From positions 62,001-126,000 of the forward strand of contig UCMS01000003.1 of assembly GCA_900473805.1 (NCBI GenBank): 64,000 nucleotides of DNA, in the 5' to 3' direction. The position numbers and the translations under genes are program-made. This DNA comes from Hyphomicrobiales bacterium (GTDB taxonomy: Bacteria > Pseudomonadota > Alphaproteobacteria > Rhizobiales > Rhizobiaceae). The notes beneath the pieces were generated by a model. The model was not told where the DNA came from, made no database searches, and saw only the letters and a program-made list of their open reading frames with translations. Numbering within the stretch: position 1 is the stretch's first letter; each line of letters starts with the position of its first letter. Below, piece by piece: positions 38,532 through 46,928 of the stretch.

Positions 38532-38561
38532 CTTGATCTCCTGCGTTTTCATCTCCCTTCC

Positions 38562-38586
38562 AACCGCAGTTTCATGCGACGGTTCC
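38562..38586 (-). promoter_or_regulatory. EcfG/RpoE2-type promoter of the small hydrophilic protein gene
   Basis: Minus strand GGAAC (38586-38582), 16 bases, GGTT, giving GGAAC-N18-TT with one deviation in the -10. Its -35 lies back to back with the plus-strand one (GTTCC-CCC-GGAAC). Confidence 0.6.
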
Positions 38587-38589
38587 CCC

Positions 38590-38614
38590 GGAACATTCGC
38601 CGGCGGCCTCTGTT
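38590..38614 (+). promoter_or_regulatory. EcfG/RpoE2-type promoter upstream of ndh
   Basis: GGAAC (38590-38594), 18 bases, TT (38613-38614). The -10 reads TGTT instead of CGTT. The expected start near 38620 leaves a leader of about 34 bases before the ndh ATG. Confidence 0.5.
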
Positions 38615-38653
38615 TGTCGGATGGACTTCAACGCGAGGCATGGGAGAAAAAGG

Positions 38654-39925
38654 ATGACGAAGCCACACGTGGTCATCATCGGTGCGGGTTTCGGCGGCCT
38701 GGCCTGCGCAAAAGCGCTCGGCAACAGTGATGTCAGGGTTACCGTCATCGACCGCCGCAACCACAATCTGTTCCAGCCGCTGCTCTACCAGGTCGCAACC
38801 GCCGCCCTCTCGCCCGCCGACGTTTCAGAACCGATTCGTCGCACCCTTGCGCGTTATGACAACATCCGCGTGCTGATGGGCGAAGTCTCCGGGATAGACG
38901 TGGAGGCAAAGCAGGCGCTGCTCGCCGACGGCGCCCGCATTTCCTATGACCGCCTCGTCATCGCGACGGGATCAGAATACAATTACTTTGGTCATCCCGA
39001 CTGGCACAAGCACGCGCCCGGCCTCAAATCGGTGCACGAGGCCCGTCAGATCCGCCACCGCCTTCTGCTCGCCTTCGAACGGGCCGAACGCAGCACGGAC
39101 GAGAGCGAGAAGCGCAGGCTTCTCACGAGCGTGGTCGTGGGTGGCGGCCCGACGGGCGTGGAGATGGCAGGCGCGATCTCGGAACTTGGCACCTTCATGA
39201 TCGCCAATGACTTCGACAGCCTCGCTCACGACCAGTTTCGGGTCCTGCTGGTCGAGGCAGGGCCCCGGATTCTGGCGGGCTTTCCGGAGGATCTGGCCGA
39301 TTATGCCGCGAACTATCTGACCCGGATCGGCGTCGAAATCCGTCTGGAATCCGCAGTGGAAGAGATAGAGGCGACACGCATTCGTATCGCGGGAGAATGG
39401 CTCCCTGCCGGTTCCATCGTCTGGGGTGCCGGTGTCAAGGCGTCACCGGCTGCCCATTGGCTTGGTGTCGAACCAGGCGCTGCGGGCCGTATCCCGGTCA
39501 AAGCCGATCTTACTGTGCCCGGCCGGCCCGGCATCTACGCACTCGGCGACACGGCACTCACCCTCGGCGCTGATGAAAAACCCCTGCCGGCGCTTGCGCA
39601 GGTCGCCAAGCAGCAGGGGACCTATCTGGGGAAGGCACTGCGCGCGGAACTCTTGTCTGGGAGAACCCCTGGGCCGTTCGCCTTTCACAACCGTGGAAAT
39701 ACCGCAGTCATCGGCCGCAACGCCGCAATATTCGATTTCGGCAGATGGCATTTGAAGGGGCGCCTTGCTTGGTTTCTTTGGGCGATCGTTCATGTTTGGC
39801 TGCTGGTCAACTTCGAGAAGCGGCTGTTGGTCAGCATCCAATGGGTCTGGCGCTACGCAACCCGGCAGCGCGGCGCACGGTTGATCGATGAGGACGCAGC
39901 AGATCAGTTGCGGTCCGTGCCCTAA
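38654..39925 (+). CDS. ndh: type II NADH:quinone oxidoreductase
   Basis: A 423-residue non-proton-pumping NADH dehydrogenase. FAD motif VVIIGAGFGGLACAKAL is at residues 6-22; the NADH motif VVVGGGPTGVEMAGAI is near residue 168; GDTALT in the C-terminal half is the second FAD contact. The C terminus has an amphipathic/hydrophobic membrane anchor (LAWFLWAIVHVWLLVNF) and ends in a basic tail. ATG 38654 has a purine-rich GGGAGAAAAAGG just upstream. A general-stress-type promoter precedes it, which would allow electron disposal without proton pumping under stress. Confidence 0.93.
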   Translation: MTKPHVVIIGAGFGGLACAKALGNSDVRVTVIDRRNHNLFQPLLYQVATAALSPADVSEPIRRTLARYDNIRVLMGEVSGIDVEAKQALLADGARISYDRLVIATGSEYNYFGHPDWHKHAPGLKSVHEARQIRHRLLLAFERAERSTDESEKRRLLTSVVVGGGPTGVEMAGAISELGTFMIANDFDSLAHDQFRVLLVEAGPRILAGFPEDLADYAANYLTRIGVEIRLESAVEEIEATRIRIAGEWLPAGSIVWGAGVKASPAAHWLGVEPGAAGRIPVKADLTVPGRPGIYALGDTALTLGADEKPLPALAQVAKQQGTYLGKALRAELLSGRTPGPFAFHNRGNTAVIGRNAAIFDFGRWHLKGRLAWFLWAIVHVWLLVNFEKRLLVSIQWVWRYATRQRGARLIDEDAADQLRSVP

Positions 39926-39979
39926 AAGACCAACAATTCGATGGCCTGACGGAAATTCCGCTTCCGCTACAGAAATCTA

Positions 39980-40008
39980 TTGACGTGCGTAATGTTATTA
40001 CATATCGA
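39980..40008 (+). promoter_or_regulatory. promoter of the B12 uptake operon with an embedded palindrome
   Basis: TTGACG (39980-39985), 17 bases, TATCGA (40003-40008). Inside the spacer is GTAAT-GTT-ATTAC (39989-40001), a perfect palindrome positioned to let a repressor block polymerase. The half-site resembles those of Fur-superfamily proteins such as Zur, but this is a guess. Confidence 0.55.
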
Positions 40009-40044
40009 ACAATTGACACAGGACATGCTTGACCAGTCTGTCGC

Positions 40045-40275
40045 GGAGGTTCTATGCAGGAAGCGACGGTTCCCCCACCGGATGACTCCGAGGGGATTAA
40101 TAGGGAACACGGTGCGGAAGACCCTGTAGGGACCAAGACCGTGGCTGCCCCCGCAACTGTAAGCGGATTGCCGTCCATTCTCGCGGCGCGAAAGCGTCGG
40201 GCCACTGCGAGCGATCGTGGGAAGGCAGATGGACGACAGATATTCGCAAGCCAGGAGACCTGCCGTCAGATGAGT
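40045..40275 (+). ncRNA. cobalamin (adenosylcobalamin-type) riboswitch
   Basis: All core elements are readable: GATTAATAGGGAACACGGTG (about 40095-40114), CTGCCCCCGCAACTGTAAGCGG (around 40144-40165; J6/3 region), GCCACTGCGAG...GGGAAGGC (about 40200-40226) and the B12 box AAGCCAGGAGACCTGCC (40248-40264). It lies about 200 bases before the ATPase gene of a BtuCDF-like transporter and should turn it off when cobalamin is plentiful. Exact ends are uncertain. A CTCCG...CGGAG hairpin near 40366-40386 may be part of the expression platform. Confidence 0.93.
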
Positions 40276-40480
40276 GAGAAACGTAGCGGACGGGGTGTTC
40301 CGATGGATACGAACTGGCTTGCAGACCGCGTCTTTCGCGCGGCTTCATGGGTGCCATTTTGCCTCCGGAGAAGTCCTGCGGAGGAAAGACTTGCCGGACA
40401 TCATCAGCGATAGTTTCAGCAGGCCTGCTGGAATACACGGCGTGACCGCTGCCTTTCTCTTGGGGAGGGTTGGACGATGA
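40274..40480 (+). CDS. possible leader ORF between the riboswitch and btuD
   Basis: A 68-codon frame (GTG start at 40274; a TTG at 40391 preceded by GGAGGAAA gives 29 codons) ends with a TGA that overlaps the btuD ATG as ATGA. The arrangement would permit translational coupling under riboswitch control. The peptide shows no recognisable domain, so it may be chance within the expression platform. Confidence 0.22.
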   Translation: MRNVADGVFRWIRTGLQTASFARLHGCHFASGEVLRRKDLPDIISDSFSRPAGIHGVTAAFLLGRVGR

Positions 40481-41271
40481 GCTGTGATACCAAGGGCATA
40501 TCCGTCAGGGCAGTTGACCTCGGTTGGGGACCGAAATCCTCCCAATTTCTTGTGCGCAACGTCTCCTTTTCGATCGTGGGCGGGGATCGCCTCGCCATTG
40601 TCGGCCCGAACGGCGCCGGCAAGACGACACTTCTGCGTTGCCTCTATCGCGGTGTGACGCCGCTTGAGGGCAGGGTAGAAGTCGATGGCCAGGACATCGC
40701 CGATCTGACGCCCCGTCAGGTTGCCCGCCGCGTTGCCGTCGTGTTGCAGGAAATGCCGGCCGATTTTCCCTTCACCGTCCAGGACGTCGTCTTGATGGGA
40801 CGCGTACCCTGGCGGGAAGGCTTGACCGGCTGGACTGCGCAGGACCGCGACGAAGCCCGCCATGCACTGGAACATCTGGATCTGCTCTCCCTTGCGTCCC
40901 GTCAGTTCTCCACGCTGTCTGGCGGTGAGAAGCAGCGCGTTCTCGTGGCGCGCGCGCTCGCGCAAAATCCGGAGGTCATCATCCTCGATGAGCCGACCAA
41001 CCATCTCGACATCCGTCATCAGTTGGAGATCCTGGCCCTACTGGCCACCTTGCGGCTGACAATCGTCACCACCTTGCACGACATCAATCTCGCAGCCGAT
41101 TTCGCCACCCATGTCGCGCTGATGCAGTCGGGCCGCATGACGGCCTTCGGCCACCCCGACGAGGTCCTGACCGACCATGCCATTTCCGGCACCTTCGGCG
41201 TTCTCGCCGAACGCCAGCATATGGCGAGTGCCGGCTCCTCGCGCTTTTCATTCTCCCTTGCCAACTCCTGA
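40477..41271 (+). CDS. btuD: cobalamin-type ABC transporter ATP-binding protein
   Basis: A 264-residue ATPase of the FepC/BtuD class: Walker A GPNGAGKTTLLRCL (about 44-57), Q-loop VVLQEMPADFPF, signature LSGGEKQRVLVARAL, Walker B VIILDEPTNHLD and H-loop TTLHDINLAADFA. GGGGAGGG lies seven bases before the ATG. Sequence alone does not separate iron-siderophore from B12 importers; the upstream cobalamin riboswitch makes B12 or a precursor the likely cargo. Confidence 0.85.
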   Translation: MSCDTKGISVRAVDLGWGPKSSQFLVRNVSFSIVGGDRLAIVGPNGAGKTTLLRCLYRGVTPLEGRVEVDGQDIADLTPRQVARRVAVVLQEMPADFPFTVQDVVLMGRVPWREGLTGWTAQDRDEARHALEHLDLLSLASRQFSTLSGGEKQRVLVARALAQNPEVIILDEPTNHLDIRHQLEILALLATLRLTIVTTLHDINLAADFATHVALMQSGRMTAFGHPDEVLTDHAISGTFGVLAERQHMASAGSSRFSFSLANS

Positions 41272-41287
41272 TTTCGAAAGAACCAAG

Positions 41288-42247
41288 ATGGTCTCGTTCC
41301 GCCTGTCCTCCGCCGCCACATTCCTCATCGCTGTCCTCGCCGCTTCGGCAGCCGGCGCCTTTCCTGTCACGGTGAAGAGCTGCAACCGCGATGTCACGTT
41401 CGAGGAGGCCCCCAAACGCGCAGTCTCCAATGACGTCAATCTCACCGAAATGATGCTGGCCCTGAAACTGCAGGACCGCATGGTCGGTTATACCGGCATC
41501 TCTGGCTGGAAGACGCTGGATGAGAGCCTGCGCGAAGGTGTGAAGGAACTGCCCGAGCTTTCTCCCAAATATCCGAGCAAGGAGGTCCTGCTCGAAGCCG
41601 ATGCCGATTTCTATTTTGCCGGCTGGAACTACGGCATGAAGGTCGGCGGCGAAGTGACGCCCGAGACGCTCAGCCCCTTTGGCATCAAGGTCTATGAACT
41701 GACGGAATCCTGCAGCCACATCATGGCCAAGGCCAAGCCCACCATGGACGACATGTTCGTCGACCTGCTCAATCTCGGCAAGATTTTCGGCGTCGAGGAT
41801 CGGGCAGACGCCCTGGTCGCCGGTTACAAGACCGGTTTGACAAAGGTCCAGGAGCGCATCGGCACCATCAAGGAGCCCGTTCGCGTGTTCGTCTACGATT
41901 CGGGCACCGAAAAGCCGTTCACCTCTGGCCGTTTCGGCATTCCGACGGCCATGATCGAGGCCGCCGGCGGCATCAACATCATGGAGGATGTCGAAAAGAG
42001 CTGGACGGAGGTCTCCTGGGAGCCGGTGATAGACCGCAATCCTGAGGTGATCGTCATCGTCGACTATGGCGATGTCACCGCCGAGCAGAAGATCGCCTTC
42101 ATGAAGGAAAACCCGGCATTCAAGAACCTCGACGCCGTCAAGAATGATCGTTTCGTCGTGCTCGCTTATGTCGAGGCGACACCTGGTCCACGCAATGTCG
42201 CCGCCATCGAACGCCTCGCCGAGGCTTTCCACCCGCGCAACATGTAA
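41288..42247 (+). CDS. btuF: cobalamin-type ABC transporter periplasmic binding protein
   Basis: A 319-residue class III binding protein with signal peptide MVSFRLSSAATFLIAVLAASAAGA, cleavage before FPVTV. The mature part shows two lobes joined by a long helix, with VSNDVNLTEMMLALKLQDRMVGYTG at the front and NPEVIVIVDYGDV in the rear lobe. The ATG at 41288 is the only start giving a signal peptide. It follows btuD by sixteen bases. Cargo is assigned from the riboswitch. Confidence 0.83.
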   Translation: MVSFRLSSAATFLIAVLAASAAGAFPVTVKSCNRDVTFEEAPKRAVSNDVNLTEMMLALKLQDRMVGYTGISGWKTLDESLREGVKELPELSPKYPSKEVLLEADADFYFAGWNYGMKVGGEVTPETLSPFGIKVYELTESCSHIMAKAKPTMDDMFVDLLNLGKIFGVEDRADALVAGYKTGLTKVQERIGTIKEPVRVFVYDSGTEKPFTSGRFGIPTAMIEAAGGINIMEDVEKSWTEVSWEPVIDRNPEVIVIVDYGDVTAEQKIAFMKENPAFKNLDAVKNDRFVVLAYVEATPGPRNVAAIERLAEAFHPRNM

Positions 42248-42317
42248 TGCCGGCTGACCGGCCTCAGCTTATACTCTGAGGCCGCGACCGGCTGCATTTT
42301 TAAAAAACAGGAACGCG

Positions 42318-43328
42318 ATGCGCGGCAGCAGGATCTTCCTCTGGACGGTCGGCCCACTCGGGCTGCTCCTCCTCTGCATCACCCTCGGGGTCTCGCTCGG
42401 CTCGGCGCGTATTCCCGTCGGCATGGTCTGGTCGATCCTCGGCTATCATGTCGCGCCGGACCTTTTCGAGCAGACTTGGTCGGCTGGTCGCGACAGCATC
42501 GTCTGGGAAGTGCGGCTGCCGCGCGTGCTTTTGGCCGCTCTCGTTGGCGCCGGTCTCGCAGTCGTCGGCGCCGTCCTTCAGTCGATCACACGCAACCCGC
42601 TCGCCGATCCCCATCTGCTTGGCGTCTCCTCGGGCGGTGCATTGGGGGCAATCATCGCGCTCCTCCACACCGGACTGATCTTCGGCGTCATCACGGTTCC
42701 GCTCTTCGCCTTCGCCGGCGCGCTCTGCGCCACAATGGCCGTCGTCGCCGTCACCCGCATGACCGGAGCCGCACCCGACCGGCTGGTGCTGTCGGGCGTC
42801 GCCGTCGCTTTCATCGCCACCTCGCTCGGCAATCTCGCGATTTTCCTCGGTGATCCGCGCGCCGCGCATACGGTGATCTTCTGGATGCTCGGCGGCCTCG
42901 GCCTCGCCGAATGGAGCCATCTTGTCTATCCGGCGGCCACGCTTGCCGCCTCCCTCGTCTTCCTTGTCCTGCGTGCCCGCGAAATCAATGCGCTCGCCAT
43001 GGGCGATGAAACGGCAGCCACCTTGGGGGTGCCCGTTGCCCGCTTTCGCGCGGAACTCTTTGTGGTGACGGCGCTGTTGACGGGCGTGATGGTCGCCTTT
43101 TCCGGAGCGATCGGTTTCGTCGGACTATTGGTTCCGCATTTTGTTCGCCTGACCGGCGGCAGCGACAATGTCCGCGTCATCCCGCTGTCGGCCTTGGTTG
43201 GCGCGGTGGTTCTGATCCTCGCCGACGTCGTCTCCCGCACGATCATGGCCCCGGAGGACGTGCCGATCGGCGTGATCACCGGTCTCGTCGGGGGCCTATC
43301 CTTCATTCTTCTTCTGAGGCGCCGATAA
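42318..43328 (+). CDS. btuC: cobalamin-type ABC transporter permease (FecCD family)
   Basis: A 336-residue permease with about ten membrane helices and the family markers RLPRVLLAALVGAGLAVVGAVLQSITRNPLADPHLLG and GFVGLLVPHFVRLTGG near the ATPase contact. The order btuD-F-C is unlike E. coli but is found in alphaproteobacteria. A short hydrophilic gap of 70 bases follows btuF. CAGGA precedes the ATG by six to seven bases. Confidence 0.85.
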   Translation: MRGSRIFLWTVGPLGLLLLCITLGVSLGSARIPVGMVWSILGYHVAPDLFEQTWSAGRDSIVWEVRLPRVLLAALVGAGLAVVGAVLQSITRNPLADPHLLGVSSGGALGAIIALLHTGLIFGVITVPLFAFAGALCATMAVVAVTRMTGAAPDRLVLSGVAVAFIATSLGNLAIFLGDPRAAHTVIFWMLGGLGLAEWSHLVYPAATLAASLVFLVLRAREINALAMGDETAATLGVPVARFRAELFVVTALLTGVMVAFSGAIGFVGLLVPHFVRLTGGSDNVRVIPLSALVGAVVLILADVVSRTIMAPEDVPIGVITGLVGGLSFILLLRRR

Positions 43329-43356
43329 GCACTGTTCAGATTTCTGTTGCCCTTGG

Positions 43357-43387
43357 TTCGTTTTGACTTAGGTTGAAGAAAAACGAA
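43357..43387. promoter_or_regulatory. palindromic GlpR-type operator upstream of glpR
   Basis: TTCGTTTT (43357-43364) and AAAACGAA (43380-43387) form a perfect eight-base inverted repeat with a fifteen-base spacer, ending eleven bases before the glpR ATG. DeoR/GlpR-type regulators use TTTCGTTT-like half-sites, so autoregulation is likely. Confidence 0.65.
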
Positions 43388-43397
43388 AGAGTAGGGG

Positions 43398-44192
43398 ATG
43401 GAGATGCTGCTTTCGGCCCGACAGACGGAAATCATGACGCTCGCCAAGGAATATGGCCGCGTTCTCGTGGATGAACTGGCAGCCCGGTTCGCGGTGACAC
43501 CCCAGACGATTCGCAAGGATCTCAACGATCTGTGCGATGCCCGCGCGCTGAACCGCATTCATGGTGGCGCGGTGTTTCCGAGCGGAAACGAAAACGTCAA
43601 ATACGAAGCGCGCCGCTCGATGGCCGCGACCGAGAAGCAGGCGATCGGCCGGGCCGCAGCCGATCTCATTCCCGACAACTCCTCGCTCTTCATCAACATC
43701 GGCACCACAACGGAAGCGGTGGGCGACGCCCTGGTCGACCACAAGGAATTGATGGTCATTACCAATAATATCAATGTTGCCAACCGCTTGCGTGTCTTTC
43801 CCTCGATCGAGGTGGTCATCGCGGGCGGTGTCGTGCGGGGTTCTGATGGCGGTATCGTCGGCGAAGCAGCCGTCGATTTCATTCGTCAATTCAAGGTCGA
43901 TTTCGCCGTCATCGGTGTATCCGCGATTGATGAAGACGGCGCGCTGCTCGATTTCGATTTCCGCGAAGTGAAAGTCGCCCAGGCCATCATTGCCAACGCG
44001 CGACACGTCATTCTGGTCACGGATGCCTCCAAGTTTGAACGGACCGCACCCGTTCGCATCGGCCATATATCGCAGGTGCAGACCTTCATAACCGATCACT
44101 GTCCCTCCGACAGCATCCGCTCGATCTGCCTCGACAATGATGTCCGCATGATCGAAACATCCGTCGCTACAGCCGCGATCGAAGCCGAATAA
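43398..44192 (+). CDS. glpR: DeoR-family repressor of glycerol catabolism
   Basis: A 264-residue regulator with the N-terminal DeoR HTH (VDELAARFAVTPQTIRKDLNDLCDARALNRIHGGAV, residues about 23-58) and a C-terminal sugar-phosphate sensor domain (INIGTTTEAVGDALVDHKEL, VITNNINVANRL, VIGVSAIDEDGALLDFD). In other bacteria GlpR releases DNA on binding glycerol-3-phosphate. It stands first in the glp cluster and is flanked by TTCGTTT-type sites on both sides. ATG 43398 is used; a second ATG two codons on is possible. Confidence 0.92.
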   Translation: MEMLLSARQTEIMTLAKEYGRVLVDELAARFAVTPQTIRKDLNDLCDARALNRIHGGAVFPSGNENVKYEARRSMAATEKQAIGRAAADLIPDNSSLFINIGTTTEAVGDALVDHKELMVITNNINVANRLRVFPSIEVVIAGGVVRGSDGGIVGEAAVDFIRQFKVDFAVIGVSAIDEDGALLDFDFREVKVAQAIIANARHVILVTDASKFERTAPVRIGHISQVQTFITDHCPSDSIRSICLDNDVRMIETSVATAAIEAE

Positions 44193-44194
44193 CT

Positions 44195-44224
44195 TTCGTT
44201 TGACATTCGTTTAAATTGCGTTTT
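44195..44224. promoter_or_regulatory. tandem GlpR half-sites upstream of glpD
   Basis: TTCGTTT at 44195-44201 and again at 44206-44212, then a related TTGCGTTTT at 44216-44224. Spacing is about eleven bases, one helical turn, so a regulator could bind the same face cooperatively. The sites begin just after the glpR stop and lie 60-90 bases before glpD. Confidence 0.6.
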
Positions 44225-44282
44225 AGATATCCAGACTTTCGCTATCGCAGCAAATGCTGCAGTGCGAAAACAGGGAGGAACG

Positions 44283-45791
44283 ATGTCGGGGCAGCCTATC
44301 TACGATCTGTTTGTGATCGGTGGCGGGATCAACGGGTGTGGGATCGCGCGTGACGCGGCTGGCCGTGGTTATTCCGTCGCCCTGGCGGAAATGAACGATT
44401 TCGCCTCCGGCACGTCGTCCGGCGCCACCAAGCTGATCCATGGCGGCCTGCGCTACCTCGAACACTACGAATTCCGACTGGTCCGCGAAGCGCTGATGGA
44501 GCGCGAAGTGCTCTGGGCGATGGCGCCGCATGTCATCTGGCCGCTGCGATTCGTCCTGCCTTTCCAGAAGGGCGGCATTCGCCCGGCCTGGCTCATCCGC
44601 CTTGGGCTGTTCCTGTATGACCACCTCGGTGGGCGTAAGCTCCTGCCCGCAACGCGCACGCTCGATCTGCGCCGCGATCCGGCCGGCAAGCCGCTGAAGC
44701 CGATCTTCTCCAAGGCCTTCGAATATTCCGACGGCTGGGTCGATGACGCCCGCATGGTGGTCTTGAATGCCCGCGATGCCGAAATCCGCGGTGCCACCAT
44801 CCTCAGCCGCTCGCGTGTGACATCGGCGAAGCGCGAAGAGGGCGTCTGGGTCATCACCACCCGCAAGCGCGACGGAACGGTCTCCACCCACCGTGCCCGC
44901 ATGCTGGTCAACGCAGCCGGTCCCTGGGTCGATCAGGTGCTCGCCGGCGCCTTCGGCCGCAACAACGTGCACAATGTCCGGCTCGTCCAGGGCAGCCACA
45001 TCATCGTGAAGAAGAAGTTCAACGATCCGCGCGCCTATTTCTTCCAGAACCCGGACAATCGCATCATCTTCGCCATCCCCTATGAGCGCGACTTTACCCT
45101 CATCGGCACGACGGACCGCGACTATACCGAGGATCCGAAGGACGTCCGCATCAGCCCTGAAGAGGTGAACTATCTCTGTGGCGCGGCAAGCGAGTATTTC
45201 CAGGAGCCGGTCGTTCCTGATGACATCGTCTGGAGCTATTCGGCGGTGCGCCCGCTCTTCGATGATGGCGCCTCGAAGGCCCAGGAAGCGACCCGTGATT
45301 ACGTGCTGAAGGTTGAAGGCAGGGAAGGCGAGGCGCCGCTGCTCAACGTCTTCGGCGGCAAGCTTACGACCTATCGCCGATTGGCCGAGCATGCGTTGGA
45401 AAAGATCGGCGAGACGATCGGTTCGAAGGGCACATCCTGGACGGCCGGCAGCCAGCTTCCCGGCGGTGATTTCGGCGTCAACGCCTATGAGGCGACCGTG
45501 GAGAAACTGCTGAAAGCCTATCCCTTCCTTGAGCGGGCTCATGCCGAGCGGCTGATCCGCTGCTACGGCACGGATGCCCATGCCATCCTCGGCGCTGCCA
45601 GGACGACTGAGGATTTGGGCCGTTATTTCGGCGGCACGCTATACGAGGCGGAAGTTCGCTGGTTGATCGAACGCGAATGGGCTGTCACGGCCGAAGACGT
45701 GCTGTGGCGCCGGACGAAGCAGGGATTGTTCCTGACGCCAGAGGAGGCGGAAGGGCTGGACGGATATATGGGGTTGATGGCTGCGGCCTGA
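44283..45791 (+). CDS. glpD: aerobic glycerol-3-phosphate dehydrogenase
   Basis: Membrane-associated flavoenzyme oxidising glycerol-3-phosphate to dihydroxyacetone phosphate, passing electrons to quinone. The 502-residue protein starts MSGQPIYDLFVIGGGINGCGIARDA (FAD loop, residues 8-25) and has SSGATKLIHGGLRYLEHYEF and AAGPWVDQVL. GGAGG is four bases before the ATG at 44283. It is followed by the transporter genes; products of GlpK are its substrate. Confidence 0.96.
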   Translation: MSGQPIYDLFVIGGGINGCGIARDAAGRGYSVALAEMNDFASGTSSGATKLIHGGLRYLEHYEFRLVREALMEREVLWAMAPHVIWPLRFVLPFQKGGIRPAWLIRLGLFLYDHLGGRKLLPATRTLDLRRDPAGKPLKPIFSKAFEYSDGWVDDARMVVLNARDAEIRGATILSRSRVTSAKREEGVWVITTRKRDGTVSTHRARMLVNAAGPWVDQVLAGAFGRNNVHNVRLVQGSHIIVKKKFNDPRAYFFQNPDNRIIFAIPYERDFTLIGTTDRDYTEDPKDVRISPEEVNYLCGAASEYFQEPVVPDDIVWSYSAVRPLFDDGASKAQEATRDYVLKVEGREGEAPLLNVFGGKLTTYRRLAEHALEKIGETIGSKGTSWTAGSQLPGGDFGVNAYEATVEKLLKAYPFLERAHAERLIRCYGTDAHAILGAARTTEDLGRYFGGTLYEAEVRWLIEREWAVTAEDVLWRRTKQGLFLTPEEAEGLDGYMGLMAAA

Positions 45792-45836
45792 GGCCGAAGC
45801 GAAGATACCGACGGTTTGGAGGAGGCCCGAGGAAAC

Positions 45837-46916
45837 ATGTTGGAACTGCGTAAAGTCTCGAAAATGGTGGGGGTGGATTATCATATTCACCCGACCGACC
45901 TGACGTTGCAGCGGGGTACGCTGAACGTCCTGCTCGGCCCCACGCTTTCGGGCAAGACCTCGCTGATGCGGTTGATGGCGGGCCTCGACAAGCCCACATC
46001 CGGCAGCGTCTTCTTCGACGGGGCGGATGTGACCGGCGTGCCGGTGCAGAAGCGCCAGGTCGCCATGGTTTACCAGCAGTTCATCAACTATCCCGCCCTG
46101 ACGGTCTACGAGAACATCGCTTCGCCGATGCGGGTCAAGGGCGTCGATCAGGCAACGATCGACCGCGAAGTCCGCAAGGCTGCCGATCTCTTGCGGCTCA
46201 CCCCCTATCTCGATCGCACGCCGCTCAGCCTCTCCGGCGGCCAGCAACAGCGCACGGCGCTCGCCCGTGCCATCGTCAAGAAGGCCAATCTCGTCCTGCT
46301 CGACGAACCGCTTGCCAATCTCGACTACAAGCTGCGTGAAGAACTGCGCGAAGAACTGCCCAAGATCTTCGCCGAATCGGGCGCCATCTTCGTCTACGCC
46401 ACCACCGAACCTTCGGAAGCCCTTCTGCTCGGCGGCAATACGGCAACCCTCAGCGAAGGCCGCATCACCCAGTTCGGCAGCACCATCTCGGTCTATCGTA
46501 AGCCTGCCGATCTCGCCTCGGCCCGCATCTTCGCCGATCCGCCGCTCAACACCCTGGACGTGGTGAAGGTGTCGAACCAGTTCCAGCGTGATGGACGGAT
46601 GGTTCTTCCGGTCCCGGCCCATCTGGCCGCGATCCCGGACGGCCCGGTCACGATTGCCTTCCATCCGCATCACCTCTCCCTGTCCGCACCGGATGGCTCC
46701 GCCGGTCTCACGGCCCGCACACTGGTATCGGAGATCGCCGGGTCGGAAAGCTTCATCCACGTCGAATACGGCAATGCCCGCTGGGTCAGCCTCGAGCACG
46801 GCATTCACGACATCGAACCCGACCGGGACATCGACGTCTTCATCGACACCCGACACCTGATGGCCTTCGATGCCGAGGGCCGCGCCCTTGGTGCTTCGCC
46901 CGAACTGGCCGCGTGA
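45837..46916 (+). CDS. glpS: glycerol ABC transporter ATP-binding protein 1
   Basis: A 359-residue ATPase with a MalK-like layout. Walker A is GPTLSGKTSLM (unusual wording but complete), Q-loop MVYQQFINYP, signature LSGGQQQRTALARA is canonical, Walker B is LVLLDEPLANLDY. The H-loop position reads YATTEPSEAL: the switch histidine is replaced by Thr. Together with GlpT this makes an unequal ATPase pair. ATG 45837 has GAGGAAAC upstream. Naming follows the GlpSTPQV glycerol importer described for R. leguminosarum. Confidence 0.9.
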   Translation: MLELRKVSKMVGVDYHIHPTDLTLQRGTLNVLLGPTLSGKTSLMRLMAGLDKPTSGSVFFDGADVTGVPVQKRQVAMVYQQFINYPALTVYENIASPMRVKGVDQATIDREVRKAADLLRLTPYLDRTPLSLSGGQQQRTALARAIVKKANLVLLDEPLANLDYKLREELREELPKIFAESGAIFVYATTEPSEALLLGGNTATLSEGRITQFGSTISVYRKPADLASARIFADPPLNTLDVVKVSNQFQRDGRMVLPVPAHLAAIPDGPVTIAFHPHHLSLSAPDGSAGLTARTLVSEIAGSESFIHVEYGNARWVSLEHGIHDIEPDRDIDVFIDTRHLMAFDAEGRALGASPELAA

Positions 46917-46928
46917 GGGAGGACCGAC

